Origin: Orientallactaga sibirica
Taxonomy: Eukaryota; Chordata; Mammalia; Rodentia; Dipodidae
Reading direction: 5' to 3'
DNA: 64,000 nucleotides
Assembly: GCA_036365145.1 (NCBI GenBank)
Contig: JAEOAD010000024.1
Span: forward strand, 12,519,001 to 12,583,000
Below, in pieces: positions 12,273-23,360 of the stretch. The notes under the pieces were generated by a model. That model was not told the DNA's origin, searched no databases, and was given only the letters and a program-made list of their open reading frames with translations. Each line of letters begins with the position of its first letter. Position 1 is the first letter of the stretch. The position numbers were made by a program, and so were the translations under genes.

Positions 12273-12599
12273 AAATCAAATGACAACAAATGTTTGAGGA
12301 TGTGGAGAAAGAGGTACCCTCATTCACTGTGGAATCCTCACTATGGAAATCAATATGGGTATTCCTTAGAAGGATGAATATAGAGCTACCAAGAGACCCA
12401 GTTATTCCCTAAGTGGGTATTTACACTAAATGTTCCATGCTTCACTAGAGAGATATTTGTTCAACCATGTTTATAGCTGCTCAATTCATAATAGCTAAGA
12501 ACTAGAATTAACACAGGTACCTATCATTGAATGAATGGATAATGAGTTGGGATACATTTACAAAGTGGAATTTAACCCAGCAGTAAGAAATAAACAATG

Positions 12600-13706
12600 C
12601 AATGAAATTTCTATAAAGATGAATGGTCTTGAAACAGCACACTCAGAGCTCACACAATCACAGAAGGACAAACACTGTGTAATCTTACTCATTTGTGGTT
12701 TCTAACATAGATCAGCTCAAGTTGCTGACATACCTGATAGACAACTAGAGGCCCAGACAATAGGGATGGAAGGGGTTGGCAGAAAGGTAAGGGGAGGGTG
12801 GGTGAAAAAAAAAAAACACACAAAACTAAACCCAAAATGAACTGGTACCATAGAAAGCTTTACCTTTGAATGTAGAATAAAACATTTAAACCTCAACAGG
12901 AGTATGGGGTAGCACCTGAAAAGAAGGGCCCTGGAGAGGGCGGGATGAAGCCTAACCTTAAAATTTGTTGATTCTGTCCTATAACTCCCTGTACTGGAAA
13001 GCAGGTGCTATGCTCATTGAGTTGTTGACTGGAGAGACCTATGAGCTGACTTTACTCTCCATTGGAGAATCTGCTTTTCTTTCTCAGTAGGTAGCAAGAT
13101 CCAAGGAGAAAAAACTAACCCTAGCACTTTAGTCAAGCTCCATCCGTAACCACAAAGGAATTGAGGAGATGAGCAAGAATGCAGCTTCCATGATGAGCCT
13201 GACAATCAATGGCAGGGTGAAGGAGACAAACACTGAGGATACTCAACACCTAACAAAGCAGAGATCCAGAGGCTTCGAAGAGCTCATCACTGAAGTAGAC
13301 TTAAAACACTTAACACAGCTCAGATAATTTTGCAAAAGAGTGCAGAAAGGTTGTAAGAGCCACAGGTTGGGACATCATTCCCAGAGGCATTGCCTCCCCC
13401 CAACAACTGACTGCTGCTTCCACAATACACAACCCGCAACTCCCTCGGGAATACCAGCAACCCCCTTAATGCCCCCAGCAGAATGGGGGCAGGGACTAGG
13501 GAAAGAATGGTAGCAATACATGATGTATCCATAGTAATTATATCCTTTTGTACAAAAGGAAAGTCAAATTTCCTTAACAATGGTGATTTATAGGAAGCAA
13601 CATGGATAGCTGATGATCAGGAAGAAGAACTGTTTTTTTTTTTTTTAAACAACTACTGTGTGCACATGTGTGCGTATGTGTATGTGTGCATGTAATAAAA
13701 GAAACT
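12600..13706 (+). other. L1-A 3'UTR
   Basis: Non-coding tail with a G-rich patch (12774-12805), text such as aggttgtaagagccacagg that recurs in related form in L1-B, a T run at 13633, a GT-rich stretch and a final AATAAA (about 13695). Open frames inside it are fortuitous. Confidence 0.7.
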
Positions 13707-13784
13707 AAATATGAAAATTATAGTAAATGATTTTGAACCTACTAGTTTTCTTTTTAACATTTCTGTCAGAATTAAGACAAGTTG

Positions 13785-13830
13785 TTGTTATTGTTGTTGT
13801 TGTTTTTATTGTGTGTGTGTGTGTTATGTG
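13785..13830. repeat. (TTG)n / (GT)n simple repeat
   Basis: ttgttgttattgttgttgttg followed by gtgtgtgtgtgtgt. Confidence 0.8.
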
Positions 13831-14124
13831 CACATTTAAATTTTTTAATAGTGTTGCAAATGGACCCAGGGCCTTATTCATGACAGCTAAGGAGGATGTC
13901 TATAAGCTACATCCTATCCCAAGGTTATTTCTTATAGAAGCCAATGCTAGCCTCTCTGTAACTTCAGTCTATCAGTTAACTGTCCACAGAAGAAAACAGT
14001 GTTTCTACTCGCTCATGCACTATAAGTCCTCTTAAACACTTAAACAGCATCAACATTTCCAAACCCAAAGCATCTAGATTTCTCTACTGTTAAACAATTA
14101 GTTTCATCTAAAAACTGTGGTGCT

Positions 14125-14335
14125 GGGCTGGAAAGATGGCTTATCTTAAGGTGACTGCCTGCCAATCCTAAGAACGCCCTTTCGATTCTCCAGGTCCCGA
14201 GTTTAGTCAGAGGTAAAGCAACACAAGGGTGCAATGCCACACTTGCCCACAAGGGGACGCATGCATCTGGAATTCATTCACAGCAGCTTGGAGGCCACTG
14301 GCACACCCATTCTCTCTTTAAAAAAATAAATAAAA
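14125..14335 (+). repeat. B2-type SINE, long variant
   Basis: gggctggaaagatggcttat head, then cacttgcccacaaggggacgc (long-variant segment), ctggaattcattcacagcagc, and an AAATAAATAAA tail. A CTCF-like core lies at 14246-14260. Confidence 0.87.
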
Positions 14336-14345
14336 CTAAAAAAAA

Positions 14346-15220
14346 TAATAAAAATGAATAAATAAAAACCCATGGTACAGTGTCTGACATTAATATTCCT
14401 GATGTCATCTTAATTACAATGTACTATGGTACTCTGGCTTCTTGTTACCTGAGCATCATATTCCTGTCCAGTAATTTCATAATTATAAAAGTGCTTTCCA
14501 AAGGTATAGTGCTGCTTCATATGTGTAAAGAGAAACATGAAGCCCCTCAATGCTTTTAATATGGTATATTTTTAAATCAACTCTGAAATTCATTCATAAT
14601 ACTCAATTTTAAATATTAATACTGTGATCTTTCAACTTTTTGTCAATTTCTCCAACTATTTTCGGTTGGGTCAGCTGTACCAGTTACCTTTTTATCTTTT
14701 TAAAAGATAAACTATTGTCCAAAATATCCAGAAAGAATGTGGACAGAATAAAAAAAAAAATCCTTCATAACCAGCCTAGAGTTTTATTAATGGAAGAAGT
14801 TGAAGCTTTGAAGTCCATCTCAGAGGAGCAAGCCTTTCTAAGGGTCAGACTAAACAAATCATGCTTTTATCCTGATTAGCATAACTTTTGTTCTACAACA
14901 TCATTTAGAAATTTGCAAAACATATTCTATAGTAGACTTACCTGTTTTTCTTAAATAAACAGTATCTGCATTTTTTATTTATCTAGTTTTGGGCAGGAAC
15001 TAGGATTGTAAGACCACCTCCTACTGATCAAAATGTTCTACAATCTCATAAAACACAACATGTAGTACATTCTCTAAGCAAGGAATCATAATCCACATGC
15101 CTCCATGTCATCTACAAAACATCCATTGTCATAAATAAATCTTAAGTGAAAACTACATTTACATGCCTTAATAAAAATGAACTTCTCTTGCCAAAGAAGG
15201 TATAATATGATCAAAAAGGG
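14346..15220. other. Unique intronic sequence
   Basis: AT-rich. The open frame at 14640-14879 lacks splice context or family resemblance and is not called. Confidence 0.5.
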
Positions 15221-15222
15221 AG

Positions 15223-15568
15223 TGTGGTGGTTCAAATGTAAATGCGCACATAGACTCAGGTATTTTTGATTAAGATTATGCTTCCTATTTAAGTCTGTAG
15301 TAGGCAGAGCCCTATTGGAGGAGGTATGTCACTAGTGATGATTTTGAGTCAAGCCCTACTAAGTGTGTAGAGAGCCTGTTTGAGCACTGTTTGTGCTTCC
15401 TAACGTGTTTTATTTCTTCTCTCTGCTATGGGTGTTTGGAAGTGAGTCAGCTTCTTCCACCATGATAGAACTGCTCCTGGAATTCCATATGCTTGAAATA
15501 AACCCTACCCTCCCTTAAGCTGCTTCTAATCTAGTGTTTGTTTCAGCAACTGAAAGGTAACTGTAACA
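15223..15568 (+). mobile_element. MaLR-type solo LTR
   Basis: Runs from tgtggtggttcaaatgtaaa to ggtaactgtaaca, with TG...CA ends. An internal 'ccaccatgatagaactgctc' / 'gaaataaaccct' polyadenylation region is typical of rodent MaLR (ORR1/MT-like) LTRs. The flanking 5 bp (gggag / ggaaa) match only partly, so the target-site duplication has decayed. Confidence 0.7.
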
Positions 15569-15574
15569 GGAAAT

Positions 15575-16099
15575 AAGTAATTATTAGCTAAAAAAGCTAG
15601 CAACTCCATTACTGAAAACCTACTGAGAAAGAAATACAATCAGATTACAATTTTAGTATCTCTAGGCTAAGAATGTGAGATATATAACTTCATAGAAACA
15701 TGGAACAGAGAAATAGATTAGGAAAGAAATGGCTATAATTATCTTCTAAGATTAAGAAAATGAGGGGTATGACAAAATATGGTAATATGTTGTTATTTGG
15801 TTCAATCTAAAAATAATGGGTCCTTATGATCTGAGAAAAATATTTTTATGAATGTATCTTCTAATAACAAAATCAGAGTATATGGTATCTTGGCTAAAGT
15901 ATCTAATGATAATGCACATCATGTATAAAAATAATCATATATATTTATATAGTTCCTTGTACCAACAATTTTATTTATACTCTCTTAAATTCAGATTTGA
16001 CTTTATTAACTGTATGGTGAATTATTTCTAAATCCTGACACTATGGGTACAATGAGAATACTAATTTTTAAGTATCATATAAATAACAAAACTTCAGGG

Positions 16100-16130
<31 letters not shown>

Positions 16131-17470
16131 TGTAAGAATTAATACTATTCCATACTATTTTAAAATATTGCTTCTGTAGAGCATAAATGTAATACATATG
16201 TTTTATATACAATATATTATTATATATTATATGCATATTTTACATATATATGATTCATCAATAAGGTGAGGTAATGTTTATATATAGACATCATAACCTA
16301 TAAAAAATAAATGAATAATGCCTCACATGTTTATAGTATACTTCTGTTGGGCTTTAGGCTCTAAATCTTTAATCTAGAGCTTATGTATACTTAATAAAAG
16401 TTTAAAAGCTACATTAACACACCACTATTTCAATTTGTAATACATCATTCTTCTCTGAAATCCCTTACTAAACATTTATTAGTCATATACATTGAACAAA
16501 TATTTATTTTGAGAATCTGCCTTGGGGTATGCTAAGATGACAATGGCTTTTGAAGTCATGTTAACATTGGAATCCTGGCAACCCAACAATACTACTTTTA
16601 GGAAGAAAGATTTATTTTGTATATATTATGTTAAAGATCCTAAGATAGAAAGATTATCCTTTGTTGTATAAGACACCTTATATGCAATCAAAATCTTCCT
16701 TACATGAGATAGAAGGGAGGAGATATCACATACGGGGAATGTGAGGGAAGGAGATGGAAAGATATCACAAAGACAATATGGAGGTGGGGCAGTCATATTC
16801 TAATTATTAGAAACTCAAAGAACCAAGGCATGAGTTTCCCCTAAAGCCTTAGGTGGGGATGTGGCCCTGATAACATGATGATTTGGTTTCAGTGATACTG
16901 ATTTGGACTTCTGGCCTGAAAAACTGGGAAAAAATTTCATTCATTGCATTCATTCTACAACTAAGCCATGATATATTTTTACATCAGCCGTAGAAAAATA
17001 ATGAAGTGATCAACACCAGTTTTAATACTTAATAAGTTGCATAACGGTCTAGTGTTCTGGTTGTCTTCCCATAAAGTTAAAAAAAAGGACATATTAAGTC
17101 ATATTCTCTCTAAGAAAAATGGAAAGGATACTCTTGTTATATTAGCTATAGGTTAAATGTGAAACTCTCAACATGTCCAGTGATAAATCTTTCAAACATC
17201 TCCTCTATATAAATTATAAAATTCATATCTATATCATAGCATATGAAATCAAACAATTAAAGACATGTATATGGTATTTACTCTTTGAGTAAGGCACTCA
17301 GTAGACTGAAATGAATTTTGACATTAACCAATAAAATGTATGAGTATTTTCCTTTGAAACATCTTTTAGAAACAAGGATATTACAATAGGATTAGTTCTG
17401 GATTAACAATGTCCTAGTCCTTTGTTTTTCCAAATTGATCAATTTCAGAGACTAAATTCTTGCCTTTAGG
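15575..17470. other. Unique AT-rich intronic sequence
   Basis: Includes a (TA)n run at about 16101-16127 and a second AT-rich patch at 16200-16255. No exon or repeat family is recognisable. Confidence 0.5.
16101..16127. repeat. (TA)n microsatellite
   Basis: Pure TA run. Confidence 0.9.
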
Positions 17471-17471
17471 C

Positions 17472-17476
<5 letters not shown>

Positions 17477-17519
<43 letters not shown>
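17477..17519. repeat. (GT)n microsatellite
   Basis: About 21 GT units. The open frame over it (CVCVCV...) is an artefact. Confidence 0.95.
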
Positions 17520-17521
<2 letters not shown>

Positions 17522-18540
17522 AAGGTGCAGGCACAGTAGCTTTCTTTACTCTGAATGCATGTGAGTTATGTGTCCACAAAGACACAATGAGAGAAATATA
17601 TATATCCAAGAATCAAAGCTATAAGTTATTCACTTATTTTATTTTTTTAAAAAAAGATAATGAATAACTTTTATTTTAATGTTAAATGCAAGTAGTTGGT
17701 ATTCGGTATATTACTTAATATACATATGAAAATTATATTTCAAAACTCATTCTTATGCTGAACAAAAAATACTCAGGAAATTAGCTAAATGTACTCTACA
17801 AACTGTATTTCTGGCATAAAATTCCTAAATACCCTTTCCTTAATTGAAAAATAGACATGATTCTATAAAAAGTATTCAATGCTTTGAAACTCTGTTGCTA
17901 GGATGAGTTTATTCCAAACTGGTGTTTATTATCAAACATGATTTATGGCAAGTGCTCAATCAAAATAAATGCAGTGACCACTGCAGGAGGTGCTTCCTTG
18001 TGAGATTCTACAAAGAGGCTTTTTCTTTCATTAACTTTAACTCCAGGTTGCTATGGCATCTGGTGACAACCATCACTTTTGGAAATTATCACTAGCTACC
18101 CACATCCCCTTCTGAGGTTACACACAAATGAAAACTCCACAAATAACCCCATATATTTTTTTCTCTTTTTAAATTATAAATACCAAAATTATTTTGGCGG
18201 GGAAATGACTTTGTTAAATATAAAGATAGTTTGTTTCTGATAAAAAGATAATCTGTTAATTCCAATGGTCATTTGTTGAAAATAAAATTAAGGGAATAAC
18301 CAGGAACAAATTAATAAATATTTATAAATTGATCAAAACTAATTAGTTTTCTTTTAATCTGACCAAGTTAGGCAAATTAGTTTGTTCTTTTTTAATGTTT
18401 ACAACTCCTGGGAAACACAAAAGTATGGACTAGTGTTGACAAAGAAGCTGTAATACAACTGGAGGCCTCAGAATTTAGGGAGATTATTGTTTCCATCCCT
18501 CTTTATACTGTGAGGCTCATGTTTGTCTCTAATTGTTTTA
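17520..18540. other. Unique intronic sequence
   Basis: No repeat family seen. 17985-18120 is less AT-rich and has mixed sequence, but shows no splice-bounded frame. Confidence 0.45.
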
Positions 18541-18564
18541 TTTTTAAAATATTTTATCTATTAA

Positions 18565-18738
18565 AGAGAGAGAAGAGAGAGAAGAGGAGAGGAGAGGAGA
18601 GGAGAGAGAGGAGAGGAGAGGAGAGGAGAGGAGAGGAGAGGAGAGAAGAGAAGAGAAGAGAAGAGAAGAGAAGAGAAGAGAAGAGAAGAGAAGAGAAGAG
18701 AAGAGAAGAGAAGAGAAGAGAGGAGAAGAGGAGGAGAA
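18565..18738. repeat. Polypurine (GAGAG/GAGAA)n tract
   Basis: About 174 bp of pure purine on the plus strand, first GGAGA-type and then AGAAG-type units. It is the expanded tail of a reverse B2. The frames over it (RREERR..., LLFSSLL...) are artefacts. Confidence 0.95.
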
Positions 18739-18857
18739 TGGGCATACTAGTTAGGGCCTCTTGTCACTACAAATGAACTCTGGACTCATGCATCAGTTTA
18801 TAAATCTAGCTTATAAGAGTATTAGAGAATTGATCTCAAGATGACAGAGTTTGCAAG

Positions 18858-19136
18858 TGTAGCAGACAGCTTCAGGTTTGCTGAGATGAACTTCCAGACC
18901 CAATACAGTTATGGAGGAAGGGATATTTATTGAAGCTTACAGATCCAGGGGAAGTTCCATAATGGCAGAATAAACCGGTCTGTTTTCACAGGACCAAACA
19001 CAGAGAGCAAAAGCCACAAGCCAAAAGCCACACAGCACAGCACACCTCAGGAACTCCAGCTAGGCATACTTTGCATATCTTTAGATTGAAATCCTAAACC
19101 CACCACCACACCTTAAGATCCATTCAAACTACCACA
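18858..19136 (-). mobile_element. MaLR-type solo LTR with 5-bp target-site duplication
   Basis: On the minus strand it runs tgtggtagtttgaatggatc ... cttcaataaatatccc ... ctgtctgctaca, with TG...CA ends and an AATAAA signal about 65 bp before its end. gcaag at 18853-18857 and 19137-19141 is a perfect 5-bp duplication, the size expected for ERVL/MaLR. It sits inside a B2 SINE and so inserted later. Confidence 0.85.
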
Positions 19137-19210
19137 GCAAGCAAGCACTTTAAACTTCTAAGCCATTTCCCTCAGCCTAAGGTTTACTTATTTTAGAAAC
19201 ATATAATTTG

Positions 19211-19300
19211 TCAAAAAAAAAAAAAAAAAAAAAAAAAGAAAAAAGAAAGAAAGAAAGAAAGGAAAAGAAAAGAAAAGAAAAGAATAAAAGAAAGAAAAGT
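19211..19300. repeat. Poly(A)/(GAAA)n tract
   Basis: A run of A followed by GAAA and GAAAA units. Confidence 0.9.
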
Positions 19301-19367
19301 AATGTAGCTATAGTCACTTAGGAAATAAAAATTAAATTCAAACTCAGATTAAGAACAGTATGAATAG

Positions 19368-19501
19368 GCTGGGCATTTTGGTACATTCCTTTAATCCCAG
19401 AACTCAGGAGGAAAGGATAGAAGGATCGCTGTGTGTTAGAGGCCAGCCTGAGACTACATAGTGAATTTCAGGTCAGCCTGGGCTATAGTGAGACTCTACA
19501 T

Positions 19502-19502
<1 letters not shown>
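19368..19502 (+). repeat. B1 SINE (left of a tandem pair)
   Basis: aggctgggcattttggtaca ... gcctgggctatagtgagac, ending in an A run of about 32 that leads straight into a second B1. Confidence 0.88.
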
Positions 19503-19535
<33 letters not shown>

Positions 19536-19538
<3 letters not shown>

Positions 19539-19696
19539 CGGGAGTGGTGGCGCACGCCTTTAATACCAGCACTCGGGAGGCAGAGGTAGGAGGATCTCCG
19601 TGAGTTAGAGGCCACCCTGAGACTACATAGTTAAGTCCAGGTCAGCCTGGGCCAGAGTGAGACCGTACCTCAAAAAAATAAAAAAAAAAAAAAAAA

Positions 19697-19699
<3 letters not shown>
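19536..19699 (+). repeat. B1 SINE (right of a tandem pair)
   Basis: ggccgggagtggtggcgcac ... gcctgggccagagtgagacc. CpGs are still present (gccggg, ggcgcacg, ctcggg, tccgtg), so it is younger than the left copy, and it probably inserted into that copy's A tail. Confidence 0.92.
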
Positions 19700-19736
<37 letters not shown>

Positions 19737-19795
19737 AAAGAAAAAAAAAAGAAAAGAAAAGAAAAAAAAAGAAAAAGAAAAAGAAAGCAAAAAAA
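19699..19795. repeat. (GAAA)n tail microsatellite
   Basis: Expanded A-rich tail of the preceding B1. Open frames on both strands are artefacts. Confidence 0.92.
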
Positions 19796-20031
19796 GCATA
19801 ATATCATCAAACAGTTTGCTTCTTGTCAAGGATATATGTCAAGGATTATGAAAATTTTGAAAAATAAATAACATCTCCCCTTTCCCATCTCAAGAGGAAA
19901 AAATAGCTATAAATAACGTTCTGGAATATAAAGTCTGTATGCCAATGAAGTGCTTTCTAGGAAAAGTGTTAGAATCCTTGAGACCTGTGAGGCTATGTTG
20001 TTGTGTGTTGATATAGGTCATACCTATTCCA

Positions 20032-20214
20032 GCCTGGTCTTAAACTCACCACTTGACTGAGGCAGATCTTGAACTCCTGTATCTGCTTATCCGCCTGGTC
20101 TTAAAATCACTACTTGACTGAGGCAGATCTTGAACTCCTGTATCTGCTTATCCGCCTGGTCTTAAACTCACCACTTGACTGAGGCAGATCTTGAATTTCT
20201 GTATCTGCTTATCC
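20032..20214. repeat. 61-bp minisatellite, three copies
   Basis: Three head-to-tail units start gcctggtctta and end tgtatctgcttatcc, at 20032, 20093 and 20154. They differ at only a few bases (aaactcacca/aaatcactac, aactcctg/aatttctg). The unit looks derived from a reverse B1 fragment (cctggtcttaaactcac, cttgaactcctg). Confidence 0.93.
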
Positions 20215-21058
20215 TCCTTTCTCAAGTGATAGGATGATAGGCATTTGACACTATGCCAAAATGATCTCTGTAAGATTTCCTTAAGACCATTAGAGTTACA
20301 GTTAATGAGATAAAATGATATGCTCAGAGTGTGTGGCGATATTAATCAATACTTACTAAAACTAAAATTCCTCCCTCTAGAAAAATAGGAAAAAAATGAA
20401 TTTTTTTTCTGTGTTAAGGTATATATAACATCATTCAAAGTCAACAGTCAGACACTAGCATCTTCAAATCTTTGGACTATTGTCTAAAAGATTATAGTGA
20501 GTCAGCCATTTACTATGGATGGAAGGGCACTTAAAAGTTCTGACACCCCTTTGTCCTCCAGTCTACTCTCCTCATGAGCCCCCATTCCTCATTCTTCTCT
20601 AGATATGAGCACTTAAAACCCTTTTCAATATAATGTATGGTAAGCTTGACCAAAGTCCTGTTTTCTGGGTTTAGCATGCATCACAAACAAGGAAGGTGCC
20701 CAAGCATTCCTCAGGAGAATAGCACGGCAACAGGATACATAAAATGACCCTATTTCAAAAGTTGAAATTCCCTCAGTATTTCTGTTCATCTCATGATATG
20801 TAAATATTTTCTAGAAGACGTCTTTCAAATGTAAATTAATATTTGGATTTGTTAACTTTTCTTTGACAATTTTCAAAATGAATGTACTTTGTTTCTAATC
20901 CCTTCTCATTATTTTCTGTTTTTGTTTAAGAACTTCACCAACTCCAAACTTACTTAATGGTGTTAACTGGGGAGTGTGACATGGTGCTACAGTTGACATT
21001 TTGTCATCAGATTTTTAATCACTGCTTTGGTTATAAGGCATTTATCTTCACCTTAATA
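20215..21058. other. Unique intronic sequence
   Basis: No exon or repeat family recognised. It contains a short T run at 20401. Confidence 0.45.
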
Positions 21059-21070
21059 GATTATAAAGGG

Positions 21071-21305
21071 GGCTGGAGAGATGGCTTAGTGGTTAAGCAC
21101 TTGCCTGCGAAACCTAAGGACCTAGGTTTGAGGCTTGATTCCCAGAACCCATGTAAGCCAGATGCACAAGATGGTGCATGCATCTGGAGTTCGTTTGCAG
21201 TGGCTGGAAGTCCTGGTGTGCCCATTCTCTCTCTCTCTCTCTCTCTGTGTCTCTCTGCTCTCTCAAAAAAATAAAAACAAACATTTTTTTTTTTTTTAAA
21301 AAAAG
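21071..21305 (+). repeat. B2-type SINE, short variant
   Basis: ggctggagagatggcttagtgg head, with duplicated B-box region ggtttgaggcttgattcc and a CT tract. Perfect direct repeats gattataaaggg at 21059-21070 and 21306-21317 bound it. Confidence 0.93.
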
Positions 21306-21315
21306 GATTATAAAG

Positions 21316-21540
21316 GGACCAGATAGATGGTTTAGTTGTTAAGGTGCTTACTTGTAAAGCCTAAAATTGCATGTTCAGATCTGCAGTACCCACATAAAGC
21401 CAGATGTTCCAGGTGATGCATTTTTCTGGAGTTCCTTTGCAATGCAAGAGGCTCTGGCTTCATGCTAATTTATATTCATCCATTCGTTCTCTCTCTCGTT
21501 CTCTTTCTATCTCCTTGCAAATAAATAATATGCTTTGTAA
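21316..21540 (+). repeat. B2-type SINE, old
   Basis: ggaccagatagatggtttag head, gttcctttgcaatgcaag middle and gcaaataaataa end. It is directly adjacent to the younger copy on its left. Confidence 0.8.
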
Positions 21541-21912
21541 AAAGATTATTAAAAGCAAATTTGAAAGTAGATCTTTCCTATTTTTAGTCATAAAATTACA
21601 TGAAAATTTAAATCTTCATAGGGATTTCAATTATAGATGCTCTTAAGGACCCTTTTGTTTATTGATTTAAAATGTGACTAATATTTGAAAAATACCACAA
21701 AAATGAATGAAGCCTTCAGATATCACCACAAAATATAATTAGAAAATGCATTAGAAAAAAATTCATTGATTTCAAGTAACTTTAAATTAATATGGGATAT
21801 GAGACTTGATATGCATGATGTATTAGAGTATAGAAAAAGACCAATCCAAGTTTTAAAGCAAAGGAAAGTGCTAATACAGGAATTAAGAGACAAAAAGAAA
21901 ATTTTCAAAAGT
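21541..21912. other. Unique AT-rich intronic sequence
   Basis: Nothing recognisable. Confidence 0.45.
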
Positions 21913-22014
21913 TGACTTCATGGCACATGACTCAAACCCAGTAGTTAGGAGGCTAAGTTAGAAGGATTGCAAATTAGAAGCCACTGTGGTTACATGGTAA
22001 GAACTCTCCTTGGG
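21913..22014 (+). repeat. B1-like SINE relic
   Basis: ggcacatgactcaaacccagtagttaggaggctaagttagaagg resembles a decayed B1. Its tail is the long purine tract that follows. Confidence 0.55.
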
Positions 22015-22050
22015 AAGAAAGAAAGAGGGGAAAGAAAGAAAAACAAGACA

Positions 22051-22115
<65 letters not shown>

Positions 22116-22482
22116 AGAAAGGAAAGGAAGGAAGGAAGGAAGGAAGGAAGGAAGGAAGGAAGGAAGGAAGGAAGGAAGGAAGGAAGGAAGATAGGAAGGA
22201 AGGAAGAAAGATAGGAAGGAAGGAAGGGGAGGGAAGGAAGAGAGCGAGAGAAGGAGAGGGGAGGGGAAGAAGGAAAGAGGAAAGGAAAGGAGAAAAAATG
22301 AGAGGGAAACAAGGGAACAAGAAATGGGTAGTGTAAAAGAAATGTGGGATGGATGGAAAGAGGAAGGGGGAAGATAAGGAGGAAAGGAAAGAAGGAAGCA
22401 AGGAAGGAAGGAAGGGTGAGACAGTGGGGAAGCAGGAATGCTGAGAGAGGGAGAAAGGAAGGAAGACAAGGAAATAAGCAAG
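22015..22482. repeat. Polypurine tract: (GAAA)n, (GGAA)n and degenerate GA
   Basis: About 465 bp almost without pyrimidines on the plus strand. It has a (GAAA)n core (about 22053-22112), a (GGAA)n core (about 22120-22190) and irregular AGGA/AGAA thereafter. Six overlapping frames over it are low-complexity artefacts. Confidence 0.95.
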
Positions 22483-22599
22483 AAAGACAAGCAATCTTTT
22501 TCTTCAACTTGAGATTTTTGTTTCAGTTGTGTCACACAGCATTTATATATCTATCTCCTCAGTAAATAAGAGTTATATAGTTTATACTTTTTAAAATCA

Positions 22600-22818
22600 A
22601 TTTGTTTACTTTTATTCATTTATTAGCAACAGACAGACAAAGAGGCAGAGAAAGAGAAAGAGGGAGTGAGAAAAGGGTCTCCAGCCACTGCAAACAAACT
22701 CCAGATGCATGTGCCACCTTGTGCATCTGGCTTATGTGGGTACTGGGGAATTGAGCCTCGAACTGGGGTCTTTAGGCTTCACAGGCAGGCACTTAACAGC
22801 TAAACCATCTCTCCAGCA
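22600..22818 (-). repeat. B2-type SINE
   Basis: GA tract on the left; aactccagatgcatgtgccacc, ttgagcctcgaactggggtc (the duplicated B-box text, reversed) and aaccatctctccagca on the right. Confidence 0.9.
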
Positions 22819-23189
22819 CGAATTATATGTTTTAGATAATATCATCATTACCTTAATTTGTTCATAGATCTGGCTCATTTCCTGATCAAAATTAAAGTGA
22901 ACAAAGACATATAAGAACTTTCAGTAATTAATGAATATAACCATGTGGTGAAAGTCAAGTGAATTCCTGCTGTAGTGTATAATAATTGCTCATAGTATAT
23001 AAACATACATGACATGTAATCCATATCATATTTTTACAAATATATTTTCAAAATTTTAAGAATATAAACTTTCTTTAAATGATTATAATAGTAATTTATT
23101 TGCTTAAGAAAAAATAGGAGATGGATTTATTCAGCATTTATATTGCTTGCTTTTGCTTTTTGTTGTTTGTTGTTGTTGCTATTGTTGTT

Positions 23190-23360
23190 GTTTTTTGAAG
23201 TAGGGTCTCACTCTAGCCTATGCTGACCTGGTATTCACTATGTAGTCTCTTGTAATGAATGATTTTTAAGGTTCTTCGGAGTGTCCTTGAACTCGAGGCA
23301 ACCTTCCTACCTCCTCCTTCTGAGTGCTGGGATCAAAGACATGTGCCATAATACCCAGCT
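23190..23360 (-). repeat. B1 SINE carrying a foreign ~30-bp insert
   Basis: aagtagggtctcactctagcc ... tattcactatgtagtctc on the left and ccttgaactcgaggcaacc ... gtgctgggatcaaagacatg on the right are ordinary reverse B1. Between them lie about 30 bp (23249-23277) with no B1 counterpart. These match 24748-24777 in the unique DNA beyond the DACH1 exon. See the findings. Confidence 0.88.

Larger units (their letters stand above)
10047..12600 (+). pseudogene. L1-A ORF2 remnant: reverse transcriptase and C-terminal region
   Basis: ORF2p nicks DNA and copies L1 RNA by target-primed reverse transcription. The stretch is full of stops and has another gap near 10397, before the RT palm. At 10662-10880 the RT text reads [22 protein letters not shown], then CADGMILY where active L1 has FADDMILY, so one catalytic aspartate is replaced by glycine. 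The linker (11060-11500) and C-terminal part (to about 12600) are still alignable in short pieces in all three frames. A long-type B2 SINE interrupts it at 12018. The element has been dead for a long time. Confidence 0.85.
7350..13706 (+). mobile_element. LINE-1 element A, defective, with three SINE insertions
   Basis: The 5' end starts gacttctggttaagatggc, matching the start of the second L1 at 42266. In order: 5'UTR to about 8450, ORF1 (8452-9733), ORF2 start at 9801, RT region (about 10400-10880), ORF2 C-terminal part to about 12600, and a 3'UTR ending near 13706. A 9-bp match aaatatgaa at 7336-7344 and 13707-13715 may be its target-site duplication. Both ORFs are broken. Much of the endonuclease and the region between endonuclease and RT is missing, and the RT motif is mutated. 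SINEs sit at 9027, 9867 and 12018. Confidence 0.9.
18541..19178 (-). repeat. B2-type SINE with expanded GA tail, split by an LTR
   Basis: The left end is tattttatctatt plus a GA tract. gaatgggcata...ctacaaatgaactctggac is the middle. After the LTR (18858-19136) the head continues as gcaagcactttaaacttctaagccatttccctcagcc. This is one B2 copy interrupted once. Confidence 0.82.

Noticed and set aside
15223..15568. hAT-type DNA transposon reading of this repeat
   Set aside because: TG...CA ends and an AATAAA region near the 3' side fit an LTR better, though the decayed flanks leave some doubt.
17479..17667. CVCVCV... frame
   Set aside because: Translation of a GT microsatellite.
18510..18776. 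REERR/FSSLL-rich frames
   Set aside because: Translations of the GA-rich tail of a reverse B2.
21958..22565. Several frames of 70-180 codons rich in K/R/E or S/F/P/L
   Set aside because: All are translations of the polypurine tract 22015-22482 in different frames. Low-complexity artefacts.
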